This document shows, piece by piece, positions 1-12,900 of a stretch of DNA of 64,000 nucleotides. The notes beneath the pieces are model-generated. The model saw only the letters and a program-made list of their open reading frames with translations, was not told the DNA's origin and did not search any database. A program made the translations under genes and the position numbers. Source of the DNA: Macrocystis pyrifera (lineage: Eukaryota > Sar > Phaeophyceae > Laminariales > Laminariaceae); assembly GCA_031763025.1 (NCBI GenBank), contig JASSKH010000010.1, positions 10,247,427 to 10,311,426 on the forward strand, given 5' to 3'. Within the stretch, counting starts at the first letter, position 1. Each line of letters opens with the position of its first letter.

Positions 1-159
1 TGTATTTTTATGTGACCACAAACGGGTTTGGGCATCTCTGTCGGTGTTAATAACCGCTATGATTGATTGCCGTCATCAATCACTACCATTCACGATCACA
101 ATCACCACCGCCACCATCATCATAACCATCATCGCTACCACCACCACCATCATCATTAC

Positions 160-268
160 TATTACGGGGGGCCATAGTAAACAGGACCAAATATTGCTAG
201 TGAAAATAGGTAAATATATAGATTTTTGTGTTTACCGTAGGTTTTATTTACTATGGTTCCCCGTAATA
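160..268 (+). mobile_element. R1 MITE copy 1
   Basis: About 108 bp with inverted ends ATTACGGGGGNCCATAGTAA...TTACTATGG..CCCCGTAAT and an AT-rich centre. It abuts copy 2, sharing the TTA between them. Orientation plus means GGACCAAATATTG comes first. Confidence 0.9.
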
Positions 269-375
269 TTACGGTAGGCCATAGTAAATAGGACCAAATA
301 TTGCTAGTAAAAATAGGTAAATATATAGATTTTTGTGTGTACCGTAGCTTTTATTTACTATGGTTCCTCGTGATA
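268..375 (+). mobile_element. R1 MITE copy 2, tandem with copy 1
   Basis: Same terminal inverted repeats and core as copy 1, slightly diverged (TTACGGTAGG left end, CCTCGTGATA right end). Confidence 0.88.
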
Positions 376-1029
376 CAATCAATCACAATTATCACCACAC
401 CATCGTCGTCACTAAACAACCAGAATCACCAACCACCACGTGCATACCTGATGGCAGTATGCGGGGCGTTCCGCGACGTGCGCGGTTCCTTGAGACCGCC
501 AGAAATCCTGGAACTTCGTCGGGTCATAATCTCTCTCTCTGTCAGCAAAAACATGCAGCAGGCGGTAGATAATGGGGGGGGGGGGAATAGCGGCCGGTCG
601 AAAATAAACCCATTAATAATCCGTGACAACACGTTGGTCGAACTCAATCTACGAGTAGTCCGTGACAACAGGTCGGTTAAAAGAAACCTACCGCTGTATC
701 AGATAGGTTATATCGAACGCAAAAACATGATGGATTGCAAAGATATTGTGTAGTTTCTCCCTTGAGTCTCCTCTACAGTTGGACCACAAAAAAAACTCCA
801 CACTTAAGACCCACCGTTTATATTCACGGGTCCACTAGATATGCACGTTCTCGTTTTCTCGGTTCTCTCGTCTTCTCCTTTATCTGATTTATCTTTTCGT
901 ATCGCCTCCTATTAAAACAAACGATTTCGCTCATTCCGTACTCCAACATAATGCCAGGTAGAAATTACTGTCAATGCGTACGAAGCTTTACATTCCCACG
1001 CTCATCGTCACGTTGTTTCTATCTTCATG

Positions 1030-1138
1030 TATTACGGGGGGTCATAGTAAATAGGACCTACAGTACACACGAAAACCTATATATTTTCCTATTTTTGTCA
1101 ACAATATGTAGTCCTATTTACTATGGCCCCCCGAAATA
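1030..1138 (-). mobile_element. R1 MITE
   Basis: Ends ATTACGGGGGG and CCCCCCGAAATA; core GGACCTACAG...GTCC. It lies beyond the last visible POT exon. Confidence 0.9.
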
Positions 1139-2208
1139 GCTCGTCTTCCCATCTTCACTATACGGCCGCGGGTCGGAAAAGGGGAATTTTGTAGTGCCGA
1201 GGCGTGTGTCATTTCGGGGCATTTCCTCCGATTTTAAGCCAATAATCGAGTCACGGGTTTCCAAAAGGAGATGCGTCACACGCATGATGCGGCGAAACAG
1301 CAGTAAAATAGCGACAAAACACGTACATCATTCGAGGTCATGTCAGAAGCGAGCCTGAGTGGCCCCCGAATCAAACTCTGAATGTTCCAGGTGTGACCCA
1401 AATGTGACACCGGTACGAGCATGTTGAATAATGACAACAGCCGACGAACCCCCCTAACGGCCAGTCTCTAGGAGCTGCAGGCCTCTCGCACTGTTCTCGC
1501 GCCGCAAAAAATGCTTTCGATGCTAAAAATACAGCCTGGTACGCCGCTTTCATACCCCCTAAAACCACAACTTCGATACACCAAACCATCGATTCTACCA
1601 TTTGTGCCTGCCGACGACGGACGTTTTCAGCGGAGTACTCCTCTCTCACACACCACAGAGAGAGCGGCGCTCGATTTCCAAGTTGTCGATTGCTGTTGAG
1701 CCTTGTGAACAATCCATCCGTGGTCTCAAGTCGTCTTGATAAGGGCTGCAGGCGTAGTTGACTTGTTGAGTTATCATTTTCTCGTATTCATCAAGCACCG
1801 GCCTCGAGCCACACAGCTCCAGTTCACTAGTCGCCAGGGGGGAGCTCCCGAACGTCGCATGGAGTGTAATATTCAAGCATGGCCTTAAGTGCCACCTTGA
1901 CGACAGGTTTTCTTTGCATGGATTTTATATACAACAACACCCTATTCTCGCCAAAACCAAGAAAATTCCGTTTTATACTGGTATACATGTATATGCAACA
2001 CAAAAAACATGCGGGGATCGGGGGTAAACAGCCCTTCTCTACCATCTCTAACACAAATTATGAGGGCGTCCCCCAGATAAATTATCGCGACATTGATGCC
2101 GCCTAGTGAAAGTGGTCTATATAAGCCCACCGCCGTCGCATTTGTTCCACAACACGACCTAAACGCAAAACACGTACAACTACAAATACGTGTTTCTTTT
2201 CTCTTCAC

Positions 2209-2424
2209 CTTCGGCAAGGGGACATAATCGCATCGTCCCCTTCCAAGATAGCCCTGCGCCTAGCGACCTCCACCGCCGCGGCCACCAGCACCGCCGCCCC
2301 CGCGAAAAGCAGCCCCATCCCTATCTTTCGGAGCATAGTGGGCTCACACCCCATCCGTCGCATCCAGGGGTACACTCCTCGGTCCACCACGGGAATGAGG
2401 AGCAGTATGGCCAGCGTGTCGAAC
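2209..2424 (-). CDS. POT transporter exon 8, last exon visible
   Basis: 216 nt. Acceptor CCAAAG, donor GTGAAG. It encodes [20 protein letters not shown] (helices 8-9) and [19 protein letters not shown] (helix 10). The loop ARRRA...SPCR runs to the donor. I searched bases 1-2,200 for the expected next block (SxxWQxPQYxLIG-type) and did not find it. Confidence 0.9.
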
Positions 2425-5400
2425 CTTTGGTCCGAGGAATCGGAGGACAAACAGGGGGGGGGGGGGAGGGAGAGCATTCACACAGTGCTCAAGGCGAGGG
2501 GGGTGGAGGAAGCCTTGACAACGTGATTCACTCGAGGAAGCCAGTGCAGGGGCATGGAGATACGTGTATGCATTTTAACTCTAGGGGGGGTGGGGGGGGA
2601 GGCGTACTGATTGTTGCTCGCCTTAGTCGATTGACCACTGACCACGCATCCCTTTTGAAACGGAGCACCGTTCCTGCTCCTAACAGAGACACCACCGATA
2701 TTTGGACGCTCATTACGTTGTTCCCATACATTACACATGATCGCTTTGCTCATCTTATCCCCTTCCTGTTTCGCCGTCTGTGGCCACCATTCATCTCCTA
2801 GGATAGCGATCTATCGTTTTCTCGCTACTATCTAGTGTACCAAACTTCTCCATGTCACATCCGTCTCCTTCCCTCATCTCCGGGCATTCACAGCATGACT
2901 CAGTCGAAGAAGCCCGAAGCCAGTGCTGGGGCATACACGCGCATGCAAACGCGTTTATACATACATCAACAGGTACATACGAGGCGCTTAGCTCCGCGGG
3001 CGGCCTACGCCGCCCGCCACACTCGCTCAGGAAGGAAAACTACATCAAATTATGCGAAGCGGGCAGAGGTCCATGATTGAATACTGTTTTTTTTTCATGA
3101 CCGCTGTAGTTGCAAACTGGCGACTTGATGATGCCAAGAGTCCCGCCGCCATGCTTTAGGAGAAAATAGCTCGGACGCCACATACACTTCGCGTCGCGGG
3201 CGGTTTTCCGCTACGCCCGCTCACATGCCGTACGTACCTACATACTCCACGTAGGGTACTTATTTTCTTCTTTGGACATGCTCTGTGTCTGTACTCGTAT
3301 GTACGAACGATAAAGCACAGCACGGCACAGCAGCACAGCAAAAACAAAAAGCGATGAAAATGAAACCGAAAAAGTCTGAAAGAAAAAAAAATCCCGTCCC
3401 CTTTCGCGTAATAATTTACTGCCTCATTGCAACACCGTACACCGGTCGAAAATAAAAAAATCAAACAGCAGAGCTTCTCTCTCAGCCTCGTACGCCGCCC
3501 GCCCCTCTCGCAACGATCTCGCCACCGATTCGGTCCGGGCAAAGCTTCCCTCACTCTCTGCCACAGTGAGCCCCGTCGCCCGCCTCGCGTGAGGCCCGGT
3601 GCTCACCGTGGCCGTGGTTCGCCAGCTCGACAATGTTGGTGCTCAGCCTGGGTTTAATTTTCAGCCCGGTCGCAAAAATAAGCACCGCTTGAAAATTATC
3701 TTATAATCCCGAACGACCCTTAAACACTCGTACGTACCCTATAAAAAATCACAAATGGAGGCCAGGCAGAGCCTATTGATGCATCCCTCGTGTCCCGAGG
3801 CACACGCGACGCCTAGACACGAAAGCGGCGAACGCGCTCCTTGTAACTCCCCCTCTACCCGCCAGCACCCGCTGACACCCGCGACCGTGCCGGGTTCACC
3901 CGCGGCGCCGTGCTCGGAGTACACGCACGCACACGAAACGAAAGAAGAAAAAAGGACACAAGGACTGAAAGTACGAAGAGAAATGAAGAAAACAAAGACC
4001 CGCTGGAAAGGTCCGGCAAGTAATAAAAGGAGGCGATTCCCAAGTGGGAGCTCTGAGAGGCCAGGGATGTACCAACCGAGCACGCTCAGAGATCGAGATA
4101 TCTATAAGTAGTTCTATATGTGCATGCAAGCGTGCCTTTCTGCTTCTTGACCCTCTTCTCGAAACACGCGGATGTCACCCTTCCGCCTATATATGGGGTC
4201 CAAAAACAGCCCCCTTCAACACTGCACCACGCTTTCGGGGCCAAATTACTGTAGTACACTACCTGGACTCAGAGGGAAGGCAGTTTGCAATGCTGTAGAA
4301 TACGAGGGTTATAAAGTACCTCTTTCGGGACCCAGAGACCGACCAAAAAAATGGCGTATTTTGTATTTTATTACTGTACAGTAGCCGTCAGAGAAAACTG
4401 TGAGCGCACAGCACTACGAGGAGTACCATGCTGCTTCCCCTTCGTCCGCGTCGTGCAGCTCCTTGCAGCATCGTATTGGTTTGGGCACTACTACTTCTGT
4501 TGCACTAAAAAATAAATCAAACGTATCATTGGCCAGCCAGGCAGTGGTCGATGCCGCAATCGTCATTCCCTGCTGTCGCTTTTCCTTTTTTCCCCCCCGC
4601 TTACAGTAGGTCCCACAAAGGCAGCAAGCGTCACGCTGTGCCCATCCCGACCCATTATGTTTATCTTCGTGGCCCAAGGTTAGCGAGACAAGAGCAAAAC
4701 GTCAACAACAAACAAGTGCAGGAAGAGCAGCAGCAGTAGATACGTTGCAGCCGCGTTGGAGCCACCGGGGAAGACGCAACGACAACTCACATGTTGAGCG
4801 TTGCGACGGGGACGTCGAAGCCAAAGACGGCCAGATTCATCTGACACCCCTGAAAACATATTCCCAGACGCCGGGGTGCGGGGGGGGGGGAGTGGAGGAA
4901 GGATGAGACCGGGACGGGGGCACTTGAATCCGGGTATCTATTGAAAATATTAAAAAAAATGCCCGCTGCTATTCAACACACGGAAGTATGGGAAATCATT
5001 CGTACAAGTGTCCAACTAAAAACGAAACAGCACACTGGGGAACAGCACGCCAACGCCATTCGGTGGTGCCCTGCTTTTCACAGAATCCACCGCCACACGA
5101 TGAGCGAGAAAAAACGAAAACGCGCCGGAGAGGCCATCGCGCAGAGCTTTCTCATAGGTGACATATTTGGTAGCGGCTGCGAACGGAACACTCAACACAT
5201 CGATTCGGGCCCTGACGCCTCTATTGGGGCTATCTGGTCAGCTTCTCCATCGGCGCCTACTACTGCTGCACGTCGTCGGCAGTACAAGCTGGCGTCTTTC
5301 GGCGCATTCGTAGCGCAACGATCCAGGAAAGAGCGGAAAAAATAACTGTGAAAAAGGACATGATCAGAAACCTGTACGGCAGTGACTAAAACTACTGCAG

Positions 5401-8400
5401 CCATATCAGAAGCTACAGCAGGAAAAGCAACTACACCAGGATCAACACAAGCAAGACCGTCAACAAGTACCACCACCACCACCCACCGCAACAGCAACAG
5501 CGGCACCAACACACCTGCCTTCCATTCGCAACAGCAACAGCAGCACCAACACACCTGGTTCTGGAAGGCCGTGCCCATCTGCGCGTATACCGCCCAATAA
5601 GGAACCTGAAGCATCAAGAAAGGCAGCAACTTCCAAACCCTCGACACCGAAGCAACCTGTTTTCCGCACACACACACACAACACCAGCACATGGAGACGT
5701 GCGTAGGAAGGGGGTCGTGTTTGAAAAGACACACAATGACCGAAACATGTCACACTCAACGCAACATCACGAAAATACCACCACGCATAATCAACACCGC
5801 ACAAAAACCAGATCACACCAGAACAAATCCACACAGCGCTACAACAAGCGACGAACATGACCACACAGCACCAGAACAAGAAATCGTATCTCAGCATCAG
5901 AGCAAGCGATGAGGGGCACCACTCGACACCACCTACGCGATCAAGGTCATCTGACGGGTTCGTGACAGAACTCGACCAAGACCGTTTCGACATCGACGTA
6001 TCATGAGGCTACATACTCGGCCGTGCCGCCATGCGTTATACGAAAGCCATCCAATTCAGTCTCAACCTACTTGAAGCCTTTGCCGAGTTTTTGATCCTGC
6101 CTATCCTGCAACCACGGACTAGACTATGGCGGCCAGTTGGTTCAAGAGAGCAATGACAACAGAGCAACAATCTTGGCAATACGAACATGACCACCAACAT
6201 TACTACCAGCATCAACAACGACAAGAACACTATTATACCAACACCAACACCACTACCAGTAACCGCACAATCTGAACACGACAAACAACTGCCAGCAGTC
6301 TTTCACGCGTATAGAGCCACCGAACCCAACCAACCCCTACCTACATAGGTCGAAAAAAACGCCGTGAAAAAAAACTGTAACTCCGCGTCCACGCTAGAAC
6401 CGCCTCACCTCGTCATGTGGGTAAGATCCCCCCTCTCTCTCGCTTGCCCTGTGCAGCCAATGAGCCCGATCTTCTTCCTCGCCCTCAGGCGAGGTTATTT
6501 GGTTCGCCTCACTATCACTCTCGAAAACGCCTGCGATTTGGCCTCTAACTCCTTGTCTCTTAGTGAACGCTGCTTCGACCACCACTCCCGCCGCTAGGCC
6601 GACAACGCTTCCAGTCGGCGGAAGGATGCGGTACCTATAACGGGAAGAGGGGTGGGAGAGAGAGAGAGAGAGAGGGGGGGGAGGGGGGGGGGGGGGGGGA
6701 GAGGGAGGAGGGCGCAGGGGTTGGGCAGGGGAGGAAGGGGAGACGCGCGGAGGAAAAGGGGAGGGAGGTGCTAGACTACGAAAGCCGACGTGAACCACTG
6801 AAAGTACCAACGTCGGCCAACGACTAGCGTGTTGGGATTTACTAGAGAGATGGCCGGGAGCTATCAACCAGGGGAGGGGACGGGGCGGGGGGGGGGGGTG
6901 TACTCGATAGGAGTGTTGTGTACTCGATATCATGCATGGCCGTAGTCGTATGACCATAGACCCTCGCATCCCTACAATGCCGGGACGGAGCACGTCGGGT
7001 TTTCACCAACCAGGAAGACATTGCTTGCACCAAGCGCGAAGCGCCGTGAGGTGTTGGGCGAGTCGCATGAAGGGTGAGCTGCATCCTACTAAGAACCGCT
7101 TGTGAGGCGGATTTGCATATGAATGACAGCTTCAATGAGTTAGTTTAATTTCCGGTGTAGTCAGAGACAAAATGGGAGTACTATGTAACTGCCTCTTGGG
7201 TGTCTTACCATAAACACTACCAGGTACGCGATACGATCATTCCCCTTGTGCGGAGTAAAGGTTCTTCACCTCGCACGAATGATCAACTCGACCACCAGCC
7301 GCGACCGACCGCCAAAAAAAAAAGCAAAAAAAAAAAAAGCGGTACCCTGGTTGTCTAGCTCAAGTAGTGAGCGGCATGTTTTACAGTGCTGTTGCCAACC
7401 GACGCCAACCCAACCTATACATAATAGGCGCGGGGGGGGGGGGGTACTCGATAGGAGTGATGTACTCGACATCATGCATGGCCGTAGTCGTATGACCATA
7501 GAACCTCGTATCTCTACAATGCTGGGACGGAGCACGTCGGGTTTTCATCGACCAGGCAGACATTGCTTGCACCAAGCGCGAAGCGCCGTGAGGTGTTGGG
7601 CGAGTCGCATGAAGGTTGAGCTGCATCCTATTAAGAACCGCTTGTGAGGCGGACTTGTATATGGATGACAGCTTCAATGAGTTGACTTAATTTCCGGTGT
7701 AGCCACTTCCAGATAATGGGCGGGGGGGGGTATTCATTGTCGTGCATGACCGTAGACGTATGACCATAGACCTTCGCATCCCTACAATGCCGGGACGGAG
7801 CACGTCGGGTTTTCACCGACCAGAGACATTGCTTGCACCAGGCGCGAAGCGCCGTGAGGTGTTGGGCGAGTCGCATGAAGGGTGAGCTGCATCCTACTAA
7901 GAACCGCTTTTGAAGCAGATTTTCTTGCATATGCATGACAGCGTCAATTAATTCATTTATTTTCTGGTGTGGCCACTTCCAGAGACAGCGATGGGTTTAC
8001 TATGTAACTGCTTTGTGGGTGCCCTGCCATAAGCACACTACGTGATACAATCGTCCACCTTGTGCGGAGGTGGGGGCATCGTATCGCTAGCTAGGTCCCC
8101 AACGGACGCAGCGAAAACAAAAGCTCGAAGGGGGCTGCAAAAGGCGTTGCAGCGATGCAAGCGAAGCAAAAAAAAAAAGGTGCCAACCGCACTTCACACA
8201 ACCTAAGTGGCGCGCACAACATTCAGCAGGGGGGGGAGGGGGGGGAAGGGGCGAGGTCACGTAAGCTTGCCCCCTCTCCCTTCCTCTGTCCCTTCCTTCT
8301 TCAATCCCTCCCCCCTTCCCTCCTCCCCTCCCTCCTTCCGTCCGTCCCTTCCCTTCCTCCCTCCCTCCCTCCCTCCCTCTCACTTGGGTGTTCCCGCGAC

Positions 8401-9930
8401 GAAGACAATAATAGCCAAAGCCATGGCCACGCAGGGAATCGAGTAACCCGCCATGAACCCCCAATCGGGCCCGCCGAGGAAAGGCAGCCCGTACTGGCAC
8501 ACATAGGACACCAACGTGTAGCTCACTAACGCCCCCAAGTTGATGCTCCAGTAAAACCTGCCCCAAGGAGAGAAGGACAAGCACGTCTTCAGCAGTAAGT
8601 ATTCACTCAAGAGCCGCAGAAAAAACGCGTTTGTTTTTCACCAAGTGAAAAAGGATCCAAAATCTTTGAACTCACTCGCCGCGGAAGCCGCAAAAACAGA
8701 AAAACTCGACCATGACCAAGTCAGATGGACCCATCATCTATGGACCCACCTAAAGCTGAACCATATTATCTGTGCAACAGTACAGAGCTCTGGCGTGGCA
8801 AACGGAGGATTCAAAGAGTACCAATAAAACGCGCCTCTAAAACCAAGTATTCTCATTTCTTATTGGGTCATTTTGGCCGCTACGACGTTCTAGTGCTGGG
8901 AGGGCTAACGGTGAAGCCCGCTGGCGGAGGGGGACAAACCATGCTGGTTTTACTCGGATGCCCTGCTCTCCTGAAATCAACCTCGAACACGCCCGCCCAT
9001 TCTATCAAATGTGTATCCCCTGCTGGTTGTCGTCGGCCGTTGTTTTTTCTACCCTCCTACGTATCACAGCCCACAAAACAGTTGGTATGTGACAAACAGT
9101 ATTCCTGCTGCTGTACGGGCACGTACCCTCTTGGTTAGGCGGCAGTTTCTTTCTTGCTCGCATGTACATGCATATACTACTAATATGACCACAGTAGCGT
9201 GCTGTCCATGTTAGAGTTATAGTGTAAAACGGCTGAAAATAAGCCAGCCAATGATGTACCAGCAAATAAAGATGGCTGTCGATAGCCGTCGCGGACGTTG
9301 TGATGCCATGTTTCGTCCGCCACGGAAATACGTGAAGTGCCATATCAACCCACCGACCGACAAACTACTAATAGCTCATTATTACGGGGGTCCATAGTTA
9401 ATAGGACCTATGGTATACATTAAAAAATATATATTTACCCATTTGTACTGAGAATATTTGGTCTTATTTACTATGGACCCCCGTAATAACCATTCAACCA
9501 AGTAATCAAGCAATCCATTATGCACGAATACACCAACCAACCCCCTGATTAGTCAAACCGCTATTCAACCCACCAATACACCCATCAGTCAACCAGTCAA
9601 TCACTCAACCAACCAATAGCAAGCCCCCCTCCTCTCGCCCCTTACCAATTAAAGAACGACTGCTTTTCCTTCACATCCTTGGGGTCATCGTCGTCGAATT
9701 GGTCCGCGCCAAACACAGACACGCTCGCCTTTATCCCGCCCGTACCGACAGCCAACAGATAAATCGCGGGGGAAAAGCGACCAGGGCGAAACATTCCCGG
9801 GGACACAAGAGGCAGCCGCGACCACCAACCCGATTAAGTAGAGAGCGGAAAATAACAAGATAGCGTTGTAGCGGCCTGGAGGACGCGTAAAAGTGTGAAG
9901 AAGGAGTTGCATGTAGTTGCCGCATTAGAG

Positions 9931-9964
<34 letters not shown>

Positions 9965-12900
9965 CAGGAGCGAGATTGGTGGTACATGCGATAACAATGG
10001 CGTGGTAGCGGCCTGGAGGACGCGTAGAGGCGTGAAGGAGGAGTTGCATATAATCGTCGCATTAGGGGGGGGGGGTGTACTCGATGTCATGCATGGCCGT
10101 AGTCGTACTTGGGGGGGCGGGGGCGGGGGGAGGCGTACTCATTTGTCGCTTGCCTTTGTCACCAGCCCATTGACGACGCATTTCTTTCAAGACGGACCGT
10201 AGTTTTACTCCTGATGGAGACACCTCCACAAGTGGGCGCTCATTACGTATTGTCCCAAATATTACAAAAAAAAAAAAATGTTGATGCATATTATCGCCTT
10301 CCAGTTTCGCCCGTTCTGGCCACCATCTATGTCCTACTGTAGGATAGCAATCGTTTTGCCGCTATTATCTAGTGCACTATAAACTTCTTTATGTTACATT
10401 TGTCGATGGCGGGGGGAATGAAGTCAGGAACGGAATTGGTGGTAACATGTGTCATTAAAAGTGTTTTGATGGCCCACGGAACGGGTTAAATCAGTCAATC
10501 TACAGCAGTAGTATAAACGATAAGGACGGGGCTCAGAGAATCCGTTGTACCAAACAGCTATCAACATAGAAAACACCCAGAGAAAACACCTGTCGCTACC
10601 TACTTCCGGATTGACTACGGCCTGTAAATTGATTGATAATATCGCTCAGGGACGGCCCCACGAGGTAGCCTACGCTACTGGTGGGTATATCATACATCAG
10701 GTGCTACCGGATACCGGGGAACCTCATATCATCGATACTAACGGACACATCCGCTACGAACGAATATGTCATACCAGGTAGCAGTACGATACACCTGGTA
10801 CGTGGTATCTGCCATTAACCCCTTTGGGCCTTCGGACGGAAAAAAGCCAAGACCAAAAATGACCACTACAGCATCGGCCCCTGGTTGGTTGGCTGACCAT
10901 ATGTGAAGAAACCGAACGACAACAATACAATGAGGAGTACGACGCGGGCGCACGATGCTGCTTGTACTGCTGCGCGCTCATACTTTTCATGCGCCATTAA
11001 TAAGAATAAACCCCATACTCTTACTAATATTATTGTTATTATTACAGTAGTATTGCGTTTTGCCATCCGACATGTCTAGCACGAGCTTTATCGTTGAAAA
11101 CTATTACGGGGGACCATAGTAAATAGGACCTATGGTGCACACAAAAACCTATATATTTAACTATTTTTACTGACAATACCTGGTCCTATTTACTATGGAC
11201 TCCCGTAATGTGAATATTAACAATAAACCTTCCCACCGTTTGAGTCGCTATGTCTGGGTCCTAAAAGGGTTCATACAACCGCAGCGTTAACCAGTTATTC
11301 GACACTATGGTTGTAATAGTATACTGTGTTCGAGACTAAGGGATTAATGATGACCAATGGTTGATTGTGTCTGATTGGCTCAGGGTTAAGGCTACGGTTA
11401 CTGCTGCAGCTACATTCTTGCCGTGCACCAGTGGCCCTCAAGTTTAGTGTCGGACAAGTGGTAAACTCCCCTAACGAATCCTGCGCGCTGGGTGCTACCT
11501 GGTGTTGAATACTCGAATACTCATGCATGGATATCACTTTCGGTACACGTTTTCCAACAGGTACGTTTATACTGTCGAGCGAGATCGCTGCAAAGTACAC
11601 TTTTGTTGGTACTGCTCGCACTGTACTAGTGCGAGACACAGCAGTATCAACAGCGATGTAGCCGCAATACCGGATGCTGCATATTACAGGAGGCATGGTG
11701 CAACTAAACAACTCACGATACTACGTACTGTGCTACAGCAGCAGTGCGTATCGTGATAGTAATGACCGTATTAATAGTACGATTAGTACCGTAAAGTAGC
11801 CGCTCCACCTCGTATACTGCAACTACACTTTTAATAGTACTTCAGCAGTATGTAGTACCGGTGCGTACTGTCGCCCTCAGTATAGTAAAACAGCTACCCT
11901 ATACACCACGTACTACAACTGCTGTAGGACGGACTACTGTAGTGGTATGCTGCAACCGCAACCACTTCTCCAAAACAGCCGCCGCTCTCTACGCCGGGCC
12001 GGTACCCACCGAGATAACTGTCTGCGATCCAGCCGCCCACCAAAGGCATCACGTAACACACACCGGACCACAGCGCGAACTGAGTGTCCGCGTCGGCGTT
12101 GGTCATGCGCAATTCCGTCTCGAACAGAAGAACAAGCGAACCTGTTCACGGGACAATGAAGACGATTACGAATGGCGACACCATGACCAAGTTAAGGGAG
12201 GCAGGAGGGAGACGGTGAGGGCGTTTGCGAGAATACCGTTGGGATGTATTTTCGTCAGCGACGATAAGGTACATCTTCGGCGTTCCACGCGCGTCTGTTG
12301 TTGTTGTTGTTGTTGTTGTTGTTTTCTTCACATTAAACCGTTCTTTCTACCCGTCGACATCCAGCACAACCAGTGTCCGTGCCGATTCTTCAATCCTAGA
12401 GAGATACAAGTTCTGTGGTCACAAAGCTACGCCACAGAGATACTACGTTGCCACGTATGCAATGCAATGCCATGTCATCACACTGCGTACGACAGGCACG
12501 ACATACACATTCCATGACCTAGAGAAACGAAACGAAACAAAGAGAGAAAAAAAAAAATCAGGAACAAAGACAATTCGAAAAAAAAAGAAACAAGAGAAAA
12601 CTGTTGCACTTGTACGAGTAGGGCTGCTGGATTTTCGTATATAGAAAATGGGAATAGAAGCAGGAGTAGGAAGATCGCGGACGATACCGACTGCACCGGC
12701 AATACCGACGACACCGACAGCGCTGGCGATACCGATTGGTTGGGGGATTCAGCAGCAATAAGGTAGTAGTCTAACTCTTCAACACTGCACAAGTTATCCC
12801 GCATTAATTCTAAGTAATTTCCACCGAAAGGTGGGCGCAGTTGAAATCAGAAAAGACACTTACTCGAGGAGGAACGGCAAATCCTTACCGCCTCTTGGTG

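Noticed and set aside
1371..1876. Minus-strand ORFs as candidates for the missing POT C-terminal exon
   Set aside because: No helix or motif of POT helices 11-12; the gene more likely continues beyond base 1.
3739..4129. 114-118 codon ORFs shared among R4 copies
   Set aside because: The similar translations reflect repeat copies; frames are broken differently at 14.2, 21.5 and 56.3 kb, so a conserved protein is unlikely.
8087..8584. 165-codon minus-strand ORF and its plus-strand counterparts
   Set aside because: The CT-rich tract keeps frames open; the true POT exon 4 is in a different frame of the same strand.
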